A stretch of 64,000 bases of DNA, taken from Lytechinus variegatus (taxonomy: Eukaryota > Echinodermata > Echinoidea > Temnopleuroida > Toxopneustidae). The stretch lies in NCBI RefSeq assembly GCF_018143015.1, contig NC_054757.1:19272285-19336284 (forward strand). The letters run 5' to 3'. A model generated the notes under the pieces. The model had not been told where the DNA came from, did not search any database, and saw only the letters and a program-made list of their open reading frames with translations. The first letter of the stretch is position 1; each line of letters opens with the position of its first letter. The position numbers were made by a program, and so were the translations under genes. Below are positions 43,153-53,859 of the stretch, piece after piece.

Positions 43153-46100
43153 ATGAGGGTGCTTATCTTTCTGTATATTCTTGTATTGTTGGGAAGAACA
43201 GGTCAATCACGATGTTCAAGTTTTTGTGAGTGCAAGCAGAGGAGGACTTTGGTCGATGTGACATGCACAGATCTTGATGATATGCCTCAGGATCTCCCAT
43301 GCAACACTGTTTTGCTTAACTTGAAGAGCAATTCAATCACTGCACTCAAGAAGGAGTCATTCTCATGTCTCGGAAGCTTGGTTGAGCTTCTCCTATCCAA
43401 CAACCGTATTCGCTTAATCGAGAAAGGAGTCTTCGAGGATGCTACCCAACTGGAGTACATTGAACTTGATTCAAACTTCCTTCAAATGATACCATACCTT
43501 GGAACCTTACCGGCTCTTCTGAAGCTATCAGTCAACAGGAATTCTCTGAAAGAGTGGCAACAGCAGACCCTTCGTGATCCATCAGGTACACGACTTTCAT
43601 CGCTAAAACTGGCATTCAACAAACTCCAGAATCTACCTAAAATCTCATTTAGAGTATTATCGTTAGATTTAGAAGGGAATGCAATCAGGGACATTTCAAC
43701 AACCATTTTTGCTTACCCCAAACTTATATCAAATTTGTGCATTTCATACAATAATATTGAATACTTGGAAAAGGCGCAAACGATGAAAAATCTGAAGGTT
43801 CTTTCACTCGAATACAACTATATCAAAAGCATCAGTGAAACTCTTTTCACTTGCTTTCCTTCAATAAAAAGAATCTACCTACAAGGCAATAAAATTGTGG
43901 ATGTCTCTTCCTTTCGTAACATGCAACGTTTGGAGTTCATCTCATTGAAAGATAACCAAATCAGATTTGTGGGTGAACCCGCATTTACCAACATTTCCAA
44001 AACAGAAACCGTCATATTGAACGGCAATAAGATCGATCAGTTTTCAAACGATATATTCTTTGACGCACCGTACTGTCTAGGTCTTAACTCCAACAACATT
44101 TTAACACTAGACGCACTGTATGGAAGGAATCATTCAAACGTGCATTTTCTGAATGTTGATAAAAATTATCTTCGAAGCATTTCTGTTATGTATTTTCCGA
44201 CGTTAAATTCTCTTTTTGCTTCTCAAAATAAGCTCACTACTTTACACTTTGGAATTTTCGGACACAGAAATATTGAATACATTAACTTGAGATGGAACTG
44301 TGTTTCAAATTTAACTAATATTAACAACCTTACCAACCTATCATACTTGGGTCTAAGTCATAACCTTCTTACCGCATGGGATCATAAATACTTGACAGGT
44401 CTGCCAAAACTCCGTTATCTTTATTTAAGCAACAATAGATTGTCAGTGCTTTCAAACTTTACAACATTGCCAGAACTAGCAAAGTTAGATTTGTCCGGTA
44501 ACAATCTATACATGATAGAAAACTCCACCTTTGATTTCTTACCAAACCTTGTGGAATTAAACCTCGCCGAGAATAAAATATCGTGCCTGAATTTCGTCCG
44601 TTCGATTACACCACTGAAGAGATTGAATGTAAGTCACAACGATGTCAGGGTAATCGATCGTCAATATTTTTCAAGTTTAATCTCTCTCCAAACACTGGAT
44701 TTAGCTTTCAATCTCATAACAGAGGTTAAACCCCTAAGCTTGACTTCTCTTGAAAGGTTTGATATTAGTCACAATTTGTTAACCCATTTAAATTTAAATC
44801 ATATCTTTGATACAGAACAATTGATTTATTTGAATGTAGAGGCCAATGGGATTACGGAAATCATCTCCCTTTCGGCCTTACATATAAACATTAACAATAA
44901 TGCTATCGGATCTTCCAACTCAAGTGTTCTATCAGGAAACAACATTTTCGCCCGCAATAATAACCTGACAGACTTCAAACAGATAAGGATTTCGCCTGAT
45001 TTGGTCGGTCTTTACCTGAAGACGAATCAAATTAGTTCCATACCGAATTTTACCTTCGTGTCGGCATCTTCACTCTTCTTTCTCGAGTTGGATGATAACC
45101 ACCTTGTTGATATTCAACCTTTAGCTTTCATTGGTCTAAAAGATGTCGTCATATTGAGCTTAAACAGAAACCGTTTGGTGTACCTCCCCGCTGGTGTGTT
45201 TTCACACATAGAGCAGCTGTCGTATCTCATGTTGAGTGGAAATCCTCTGAAGTACATTTCTAATCAACAGTTTTCAGGAGTGCAGGGCCGAATAGGTACC
45301 GGTATAGATTTGTCTTGCCTACCCCTTTCGAACACGTCCATAGACGTATTAAGAGATTTGAAAAATGTTGAATACCTGAGCCTTCATCAAAGTTTTGCTT
45401 TTAAACAGTACTTTATAAGAAACACTACTATAGAAGCAGATACCACTATTGAATTCCAAGAACTTTTGATATTTAGACTTTCTTCACTTAACCTCGGAAA
45501 TCACTGTAAAGAATTGTTAATGAACAATTTGGAGGCACTTGATTTGTCTAACAATTCCTTTACTTCAATTCCTAGATACTGTCTACCAAGAAACAGCAAG
45601 GCATATAATCTTGATCTGTCAGATAATGAAATCAAAGTCATTTCTAATGATTCATTCGACAAGCAACAGCAGTTCTGGATGTTAGACTTAAGTTACAACA
45701 ATATTATATTATTCGAATTCGGTTCCTTGCAACATCAGACATACTTGACCGACTTAAATCTGGAGGGCAACCAAATCACAACACTTGATAGTGGGTATCT
45801 TACGTTCTCTTTAAAATCAGTAAGAATTAACTTTGAAAGTAATCCTTGGTTGTGTGATTGTGACCTCATCAAAACTTTTTTAACCCTACATCCAAACGAG
45901 AAATCCATGAAATGTGTTAAACCTGCAGCATACGCCGGCACTTCAGTGGCCGAACTAGCTGCCGCAGACAATTTTAGTTGTCGCCCACAATTGTGCTCTC
46001 CACCATATCAAACCCTGCTTTCGTTCGTTGGTGACAAAGTTGAGTTACCTTGCCCAGTCAGACATTCAACATCAAGCAACACTTACTGGTCAGTAACGCT

Positions 46101-46485
46101 TCAAGATCTCCAGTTCTCTGATAGAGACACCTTACCCAATGGAGTTTCAATTCTTCCTCATAATGCTCTTCTGATCAGTAATGCTGCCAAAAACATGACT
46201 GGTTTTTACACTTGTTGGAGTGAAAATGAAGCTGGGCAAACGAAATTCACCCTAAAATTAATAGTCAAGGAAAAAATAAGGGAAAATATTGAAGACAGAA
46301 CTGACTATTCGGCAATGTTAGTGCAAAACTGGACGGACAATCTTCAATGTGGTAAATCTCTTGCTACTACTAATATCATGAGTAATAATTTGCTATTATC
46401 GATGCTAGCAGTGCAGTCGATCTACCTTTTTTTTTTCTCAAACTACAATTGCTTATTTTCAGGAAGTTTCGGAATCTTTGTTTAG
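43153..46485 (+). CDS. LRR-Ig cell-surface protein, tandem copy 3 (intronless)
   Basis: Single open exon of 1,110 residues from the ATG at 43153; an in-frame ATG at 43090 would add 21 residues. Signal peptide MRVLIFLYILVLLGRTGQS, then LRRNT (CSSFCECK), about thirty LRRs, LRRCT (NPWLCDCD), Ig domain and hydrophobic end. Between about residues 430 and 540 it matches the copy at 35792 almost exactly (for example LSGNNLYMIENSTFDFLPN). In the variable block encoded at 45270-45550 it instead matches the copy at 27547 (RIGTGIDLSC, YFIRNTTI, EFQELLIF). After that it again follows the 35792 copy. This looks like a mosaic made by gene conversion or unequal crossing-over. The C-terminal tail is again unlike the other two because of T-run length (YLFFFSNYN, then a further hydrophobic stretch). 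The reading frame is intact. Confidence 0.9.
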   Translation: MRVLIFLYILVLLGRTGQSRCSSFCECKQRRTLVDVTCTDLDDMPQDLPCNTVLLNLKSNSITALKKESFSCLGSLVELLLSNNRIRLIEKGVFEDATQLEYIELDSNFLQMIPYLGTLPALLKLSVNRNSLKEWQQQTLRDPSGTRLSSLKLAFNKLQNLPKISFRVLSLDLEGNAIRDISTTIFAYPKLISNLCISYNNIEYLEKAQTMKNLKVLSLEYNYIKSISETLFTCFPSIKRIYLQGNKIVDVSSFRNMQRLEFISLKDNQIRFVGEPAFTNISKTETVILNGNKIDQFSNDIFFDAPYCLGLNSNNILTLDALYGRNHSNVHFLNVDKNYLRSISVMYFPTLNSLFASQNKLTTLHFGIFGHRNIEYINLRWNCVSNLTNINNLTNLSYLGLSHNLLTAWDHKYLTGLPKLRYLYLSNNRLSVLSNFTTLPELAKLDLSGNNLYMIENSTFDFLPNLVELNLAENKISCLNFVRSITPLKRLNVSHNDVRVIDRQYFSSLISLQTLDLAFNLITEVKPLSLTSLERFDISHNLLTHLNLNHIFDTEQLIYLNVEANGITEIISLSALHININNNAIGSSNSSVLSGNNIFARNNNLTDFKQIRISPDLVGLYLKTNQISSIPNFTFVSASSLFFLELDDNHLVDIQPLAFIGLKDVVILSLNRNRLVYLPAGVFSHIEQLSYLMLSGNPLKYISNQQFSGVQGRIGTGIDLSCLPLSNTSIDVLRDLKNVEYLSLHQSFAFKQYFIRNTTIEADTTIEFQELLIFRLSSLNLGNHCKELLMNNLEALDLSNNSFTSIPRYCLPRNSKAYNLDLSDNEIKVISNDSFDKQQQFWMLDLSYNNIILFEFGSLQHQTYLTDLNLEGNQITTLDSGYLTFSLKSVRINFESNPWLCDCDLIKTFLTLHPNEKSMKCVKPAAYAGTSVAELAAADNFSCRPQLCSPPYQTLLSFVGDKVELPCPVRHSTSSNTYWSVTLQDLQFSDRDTLPNGVSILPHNALLISNAAKNMTGFYTCWSENEAGQTKFTLKLIVKEKIRENIEDRTDYSAMLVQNWTDNLQCGKSLATTNIMSNNLLLSMLAVQSIYLFFFSNYNCLFSGSFGIFV

Positions 46486-47108
46486 TGTTTTTATAGTGTA
46501 TTAGTGAGTTAAGGGATTGCGTACGAAATAATAACTCAACAATGTGATTAATTCGAACTCCTTTTTTTCAATGGTTAGCTGTATTTTGCTTTGACAGATA
46601 TAAAATGAATCATATATTTCATATAAAAGAACCTAGTTCATTATACAGATATTGACTGCATAGATGGGAAATATAACTTTTTAGATCCTGGAGGGGAGTT
46701 TTATTTTGTCGAGGATTATTATATTTTTCTGTAGCGCGAAGCGCTGAGGAAAAACATAGTTCCCATGATATAGCTGTATATTGTTCCCGTAGGATATACA
46801 GTGACCTGTATAAATGCATATTACAAGATAGGTAGAAAATTGTACTGACCCACAAATCTTGTAGTGGTGAGATGTAGAACAGAGAAGTACAGGAGAAGAC
46901 CAATTCCATACCTAATCAAGACACTTAATGCCTTGTAATGGTGTCGGGGAAAACCTTGCACTCTCGTTCTCTTACTATCTCTTACTCTCTCCTCTTACTA
47001 TCCTCTTTTTCCTCTGTCACCCCTCTCCTTTTCTTCTCGATTTCTATCTTTCACTAGTTTTTTTCCCCCTCTTTGCTGGGATTTCCATGTTATTGTTGTA
47101 AGAAGCTG

Positions 47109-48239
47109 TTCAATTGGGTGACAGCCCGCGAGACCGACTTTTTTCCCCTTCATCGGGTGCGATCGAGTGGTTTAAGGCGCCTCGTTGCAGCGGCGTAACA
47201 GGTGTCAGAGGGGGAGGGGGCAGAGCAAAGAAAAATTCCCGGTAACTAAGTCCAGAATCACTTTTTCATTTTGATGGGACAGTAGTGAGCATGCGACCCA
47301 CGCGAAGTGTGCGAAACACTTAATAATGAGCGCGCGCGAAAGGCGCTCCATATTAAAGGAGAGGTTCCCCCTTCCGCGCGAAGCACGGAAGCTCCGATGT
47401 TTCCTTTGGATTGTTCCGTGCCCGCTCCTGATCTTCCTATGTTTTCTGCCTGAAATGGGGAGGGACACAGCAAACATTAACTAAGTCTAAAATTAGTGGC
47501 GAAGCTAGGATTTAATTCAAGGGGGGCGGTAGTCAGCACGCAAAGCGTGTGAAACACTGAGCGCAAAACGCCTTCGGGGGGGGGGGGGTGAATGAAGGGA
47601 GAACCTGTGACGATCCTTTGAACTATTCCTTGTCTGCTGTCGCTCGTCTTTCGTTCTCCTATACCTTTTTTTTTCTCGCTGACGGTTTCCCCTTCTTCTT
47701 TTTTTTTTTTGGGGGGGGAGGGGGGATTGGCGTTTGTTTGTTTTTCCTTTTTTGCTACGAGGGTGTAATCAATTGATTAATATAATTGTTCATTTATCTA
47801 TTTATTCATTCATTCATTCAACTATTCAGTAATAGATTGTTTTTAATATCAACTTTTTTAAAGATAACATTTCAGCTTCTGCCAAAAACAGACAGAGGAC
47901 GTATTAAGATGTGCGGGAGCAGACAAGGAACGATTCATATGAACGTCGGAGTCGGAGCTTCCAGGCTTCTCGCGGGGGACAATCCCCTCCCTGTACCCCC
48001 CCCTACACGGAGCGTGCTTCCCGTGATCACTACCGCCCCTAAACTGAAATCCTAGCTATGCCACTAATTCTAGACGGAGTTACCGTGAAATATTTAGCTC
48101 TACCCCTCCCCCTCAGATAACAGGCATACGCTGCTGTAACGAGGCGCCTTAAAGCACTAGACACCTGATGATGGAAATAAAAAAAAAGTCGGTCTCGCGG
48201 GCCTTCGGTCATTGAATGGTCGGACCCCGTTTAATTGAA
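47109..48239. mobile_element. Foldback MITE block downstream of LRR-Ig copy 3
   Basis: Paralogue of 39761-40900 with the same inverted ends (TTCAATTGGGTGACAGCCCG and CGGACCCCGTTTAATTGAA) and interior order, differing by small indels. It was evidently copied with the gene. Confidence 0.7.
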
Positions 48240-48789
48240 ATGTGTGAGACATGTACATGTATAGTGTTGTCAGCCAGTTTTACTCTTCCTTTCCTTCACT
48301 TCTCACTTTCGCTTCTTCCCTATCTTTCTTCTCATATCCTCTACCCTCTCTCTTTCTCTTATCTCCATTTATCACCTCTTCTCTCTATCATCCACTTATC
48401 ATGTCCATCTTCATTGTCTCGATACTATATTCCTCCATCTCTTTTCTTTCTCCTTTTCTCTCATTCATATTTCCTTCTTAATCTTTCTTGCAGTACAAAA
48501 AACGCTTGAGAAATTTGATAATGAAGTAGAGTTATGCATGGTAGAATTGATATTTGAATGCATCATGTAGTGCAGTTACAGTGAAGTAAAACACGATAGC
48601 GTTGCAATTTTATCTCTTAAAATTTTAAGATTCTTTTTTTAATAACATGTACTCGTGTCTCGTTATATGTAAAATTGAACATTGTTGGCATTGCATCTAT
48701 TTTCTCTTCCTCTTTCCTATATCTTTTTTCTTCGTTCTTCTAATATTCTGTTTCTCCACTCTCCATATCCCTTTTCTCTTCTTGTAAGC

Positions 48790-48915
48790 CAAGTCCGCCC
48801 CGAGTGTAGGTTGATTTGAAGGAATAGAGGTGGATCGGCTAGAATGTTAAGTGTAAAGTGCTATGCTTATTTCGGTTCTCTTTTCGTTCGGGTCGGCTTG
48901 TTGCTGGGGCGGACT
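48790..48915. mobile_element. Short MITE, AAGTCCGCCCCGA..GGGGCGGACTTG
   Basis: Inverted ends of about 13 bases. It resembles a GC-variant, shortened relative of the AAGTCCACCCCAA family at 60306-60862. Confidence 0.5.
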
Positions 48916-49112
48916 TGTACTTTTGTCCAACAATCTATATTATGTTTCAGTGCTCCATTAGACCTTGTTAACCGCCTTTTTGTTCGTTTACTCCGATATA
49001 ATGTTCTCTTTATTTACAGTATTTAATAATTCACAATGCTACTCAATGATTATGCCTATTGTTACGAATTTATTTTTTGTTTATTGTTCTCACTGTTTCC
49101 GTTCCACACGTG

Positions 49113-49396
49113 CACTGTTAGAAAAAATAAAAGAAGTTCCTGCAGCAGAGTCTCGAGAACACCTGTAATCTTACCGAATTGCGTAATAATCATTCTGTAA
49201 ATTCATAAAACAAGAATTTTTCTGCAATTTAACAGAACAGGTCTGTTTAAAAAGGGGAAAAGGGTGTTTTATTCAAGGAAATTTGTAAGATTCCATACAT
49301 CAAATACCAATTTCCTGTAAGATTACGCAATTTGGTAAGATTACAGGTGTTCTCGAGACTCTGCTGCAGGAACTTCTTTTATTTTTTCTAACAGTG
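49113..49396. mobile_element. MITE with a perfect 63-bp terminal inverted repeat
   Basis: The first 63 bases (starting CACTGTTAGAAAAAATAAAA) and the reverse complement of the last 63 are identical by eye; the 158-base centre is less symmetrical. A perfect arm implies recent insertion. No clear target duplication was found. Confidence 0.8.
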
Positions 49397-50460
49397 AAAT
49401 ACTTAGTGATATTTTATCAATCTTATTCCATATCGACACTCATTTATGTTTCTTTTTACCTTTTGCAAGGTATTGGTTTGGGTCTCATCTATCAAATGGA
49501 AGTAAAAGTTTTGACAGAATGTTACACTTGAGTGAGCACTGTCCAAAGCTCGCAGAAATCTGTTTGCGCAATGCTCGTTTTTTACGTTGTTTTAAGGGAA
49601 AGGGCGAAATCAAACTTACCCTTGCGAAACATTTCTCATACATTTCCCTTGCCCTTGTAGTCAATTGAAATAAAACGAATACATTAAAGCATTTTATAAC
49701 AATTTTGCCACCAAACCGAAATTTCAACACTTAGTAAGCACCACATTTACCCTTTTTGTGACAGCTGGATCTGATGACATAACTGAATCTGAAGAAAGGT
49801 TTCATCAGACATCTCCAGCATTTTTTCACTTAGTTTTTTTCATTTTAGTTTTTATCATTTTAAAGTGGGTTTACATTTCATTTTTCGTTTAATACTCGTT
49901 TCTCTACACTTTTCCCAATCTTGACAATGATTAATTTGTTGATGTTCGCGTCATTGAATGTATTATTTTAGCCAATGTATGATTATGTATCTTCGTATTT
50001 TTTTCTCTCTTAGATCATCATTCTCAAGCTCATAGAGCTTATGATGCTCCAATCATGTATATGTATATATAATGGAGATAAATGATTATACTATGAATAC
50101 CATGTAATGTTGAAAATGATGTATATATGTATATGAATAAAATAAAATCAAATTAACAAAATGAAAATCAAGCCTAAGCCATTCCATGTAAATCACAGCT
50201 CAGTGTGAAGCAAATATCGTCACGATGGTCTCGGTGTGTGTGGGATCGGGGTGGGGCGCAATGCACTCTTCGAAGTGTTTTGAGCAAGGAAACAGTTAAA
50301 AAGGAAAAAAAAGATATCTTCACATCAATTTTACTTTCTAAATTCCACGTGTTCTTCATGACTATGGTCTACTTTTATTCACATAACTATTTCAAAGTTC
50401 TGCGCTAATCATTTTTCACTAACTTTTCAAAAGTAATTGGTGCTCACTCAAGCGGAAATA
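49397..50460. other. Gene-free AT-rich DNA
   Basis: No exon recognised. 49985-50160 has a LINE-like trailer ending GAATAAAATAAAATCAAATT. Confidence 0.35.
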
Positions 50461-51480
50461 TTTTTCCACAAATTCGAATTGCAGAAGCTCCGACGTTTCT
50501 TTTAATCGTTCCTTGTCTGCATCCGCTCTTCTTACGTTTTCTGCCTAAAATGGGGAGGGGCACAACAAAAAACTTCCCGTTAACTAAGTCTAAAATTAGT
50601 GGCAAAGCTAGGATTTAATTCAAGGGGGAGCTAGGTAGCTGTCTGCACGCGAAGCGTGTGAAACACCGAGCGCGCAAAACGCGTTCCGAGGGGGGGGGGG
50701 GGGGGTGCGTAGAGGGATAAGCTGTGACGATCCCTTGAACTATTCCTTGTCTGCTCTCGCTCGTCTTACGTTCTCCTCTACATTTTTATTTTCTTGATCA
50801 CGTTTCCCCCTTTTTTTGGGGAAGGGGGGGGGGATTGGCGGGGTTTTTTTTGCTACGAGGGTGTAGTTAATTGATAAATATAATTATTCATTTATTTATT
50901 AATTCATCTTTAACAGATTCATTTTTTAACATCATTTTTCCATAGATAGACTGGGAATAGTTTGCAAAATGCTTTTCATAATACTATGAAATCGGACACC
51001 CCATTCCCTCTCTCACTTCATCGTCTAATGAAATCATATTATAGTCTCTGAAGAAATCTACACCACCGAGGTTAAACCAAAAATGTTACAACAATTAGAC
51101 TGATGAACCCAAATACAGTGGCGCCGCATCACAGGTGGGCTGTTGCAAATTAAAAAAAAAGAAAAATCAGAAATATCCTAACCATATTTTGCATAGAAAT
51201 GCCCACACTGATAGACACAGAGCACATTCAAATAAATTTGATATTATTCCAAGTTCTTTTCCTCTGTATTTTCTCATACCTCTTTTACTTTCAATTTCTC
51301 CTATCGTTCCTCTTGACCCCACCCCCTCTCTCTCCATTTCTGTTCTCTTTAATTTTGTTAACATCTTATTCCTATATAAAATAAAATGAAATCCTTCTGG
51401 ACTTAGTTACCGGGAAGTATTTTGGCTCTACCCCCCCCCCCCCGAAAACAGGCATATACGCCGCTGCATGCAACGAGGCG
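50461..51480. mobile_element. Third, diverged copy of the 39761-type G-tract block
   Basis: Shares TTTTCTGCCTAAAATGGGGA, CTAAGTCTAAAATTAGTGGC, GAAGCGTGTGAAACACCGAG and TTGAACTATTCCTTGTCTGC with the blocks at 39761 and 47109. No LRR-Ig sequence is next to it, so it is an independent insertion or the relic of a lost unit. Confidence 0.55.
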
Positions 51481-51500
51481 CTTTAAACCACTCGTCACCT

Positions 51501-51929
51501 GGGGGGCGTTTCATCAATATTTTCGTTCGACAAGTGGTCAGGGCCTGTTGTACAAAGAGTTATGATTGATCCGATCAATCGCAACTATGGACGGCCAGCA
51601 AAGTCAACATCTATTATGCATGTTTGTTCAAAATATTTTTTAGCTGTGATGTATATTCATGCATTCATTGATTTCTTGAAAATTCACTGCGCTTCTCTTT
51701 GCATAAAAACGACATTGTGCAAATTTTTCTTTAAAAAAATTATGACACTGATGGATTTCCATAGAGTTACGATTGATCGGATCAATCATAACTCTTTGTA
51801 CAACAGGTTCTCAGATCTGACATCTTTCCTGGATTCTGATTGGTTGAGAAGCACTGTTACAGTAACTGTCGGATAAAACAGGACTTGTCGGATAAAACGT
51901 CTGACAAGTCCTTTCATGAAACGCTCCCC
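51501..51929. mobile_element. MITE of the 24634-24789 family, interrupted by another MITE
   Basis: Ends GGGGGGCGTTTCATCAATAT and CTTTCATGAAACGCTCCCC match the uninterrupted member at 24634-24789. The sequence between CGACAAGTGGTCA and TCAGATCTGACATC is the inserted element 51541-51810. Confidence 0.75.
51541..51810. mobile_element. MITE, GGGCCTGTTGTACAAAGAGT family, nested
   Basis: Inverted ends (CCTGTTGTACAAAGAGTTAT and ATAACTCTTTGTACAACAGG) with GATTGATCCGATCAATC inside. TCA stands on both sides, a likely 3-bp target duplication. A relative lies at 58919-59136. Confidence 0.8.
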
Positions 51930-52344
51930 AGATGAAGGGAAAAAAGTCGGTCTCGCGGACCTTCGGTCAAGTGGTCGGACCCCAAATTAACACCCTTTAT
52001 GCAAATTCCCGAATGAAATATTTTGCAGAAGTATTCTTCAGTGTTGTCTTTCAGCTGGGCATGACACAAATTAAAAATCTGAAATTGCCCAAAATGACTT
52101 TTGGCGCACTTTTGTTTCGCCCCGGCCCACTGTGCGAAAAAATGTGAAATGAAAATGATTTTTGAGAGAATCCTTAATCTATTCATTTTACTTGCTGAAT
52201 GGGAGGAGAATATATAACATCCCTCAGATCGAGTGACTGCACCACAGGGGGGATGGGGGGGGGGGGGGTGCATTTGCACTGTCAACATAACTTGTCACAT
52301 TATACAGCCATTCATTCCAAAACATTAAAACCATGATTACCATG

Positions 52345-52700
52345 AAATTCATGACCATCTTTCAATACGCATGACCATCACCGCTGGAACCACGATTACC
52401 ATGACTTTCATGGCCACCATCATTCCAAACACATTGACCATTACAACCACAATTACCATGATATTCATGGCCACTATCATTCCAAACACATTGACCATTA
52501 CCGTTACAACCACAATTACCATGACTTTCATGACCACCATCATTCCAAACACATTGACCATCACCGTTACAACCACGATTACCATGACATTAGTGACCAC
52601 CATCATTCTAAACACATGACTATCGCCGTTTGAACCACAATATTCATGACCACCATCATTCTACACACAATCACTGTTAGCACCATGATTACCATGATAT
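52345..52700. repeat. Minisatellite, ~57-63-base unit
   Basis: About five units of CCATGACTTTCATGGCCACC, ATCATTCCAAACACATTGAC and CATTACCGTTACAACCAC. Because the unit length is near a multiple of three, both strands give long repetitive open frames (TIIPNTLTITVTTTITMTF), which are not taken as genes. Confidence 0.8.
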
Positions 52701-53508
52701 TCCACCATCACAACCATGCACCATGAAGTTTTTTTTCTCAAAACCCCTTGGTTAAAAGGCTATTCCTATTCAGGTGTAATTGCTCTGTGTTGTTTAGATT
52801 TGTATGCAACCACCACAATTTCGACCACTGCAAACTGAAACCATTGCCACAATAAACAATCATCATATTACTTGAATGATTCAATCAACGACACATAATC
52901 AGAAATTAAAATGATTTTTTTAATAGTTTATTGAAATTGAATGCCTGCTTGATTTATTATGATAGAAATAAAATAAAATCCCTAAAAAAGCACATAATAT
53001 CATTATTGAAATGCATAAATCTTTTTGGTATACTACATTTCTCTAAACAAAGATTTTTTCAGAGAGAAAAAAAACTCTGTCTATTGTCCACAATCTGCAG
53101 GCTCTACAAGTTAATCCCAAAAATTTAAATAATTTTGATTGCATATACATGAAAATTGGCATTTTCAAAAATTTTGCCCTACCGAATTCCATTTTACAGA
53201 GCACAAAATCTCTAAAAACTGATCATAACATAATTGTTATATTTTTGTTCATAAGTTAATGAAAATAAGAGGTACATGAAAATAGCATTGGCTGAATTCA
53301 CAAGAATAAAAAATATTTGTCTATTATGTAGCACAATATCTATGCATGGTCAAAGTGTTTTATCTACCTCAGTGATCTACAAGTAGTCACAAAATTGGTT
53401 CAAAGTGCACACAAAAATGATATATGAAATAATTCAATCTGTGAAATTTCAAAAAAGATTCTAAGCAATTAGAGTTGAACTTTGTGGTTATCAAAATCAA
53501 TTGCTTTC

Positions 53509-53852
53509 TGGGGCAGGTTTCATAAAGCTGTCAGAAAAGTTACACTGGTCTAGGCAAACAACTAGAACATGGCAATCAAATGTGTTTCTCAAAATTGTAA
53601 AATGTACCTTTATTATGTAAAATACATAATACATTGTGCTGCAGTCGACCCATGTGAGGTAAATGGGTACTGCTACAAATATATGAGCACTTTGAGCACC
53701 TAATAATGTGGATATCCATGCAATATAAATACCCTTCATATTTTCAGTGTAAGGTACTCTACATGCTTTCTACATGTATTAGCACTTTACATTCCTGCTG
53801 TTTATAAAGTCATGCATAACTTTGAATACAGCTTTGTGAAACCACCCCCCCC
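53509..53852. mobile_element. MITE, GGGCAGGTTTCATAAAGCTG family
   Basis: The left end GGGCAGGTTTCATAAAGCTG mirrors the right end CAGCTTTGTGAAACCACCCC. About 340 bases, no ORF. Confidence 0.6.
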
Positions 53853-53859
53853 CCCAAAA

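Larger units (their letters stand above)
42775..48590. repeat. Segmental duplication, unit B (LRR-Ig copy 3 plus 3' transposon block)
   Basis: Second member of the pair with 35405-41270, offset by about 7.37 kb. It lacks the CCCGGGG-ended MITE, which lies just past the end of the shared sequence in unit A. Confidence 0.85.

Noticed and set aside
52345-52620. 82- and 88-residue ORFs on opposite strands
   Set aside because: Both are by-products of a minisatellite whose unit is near a multiple of three.
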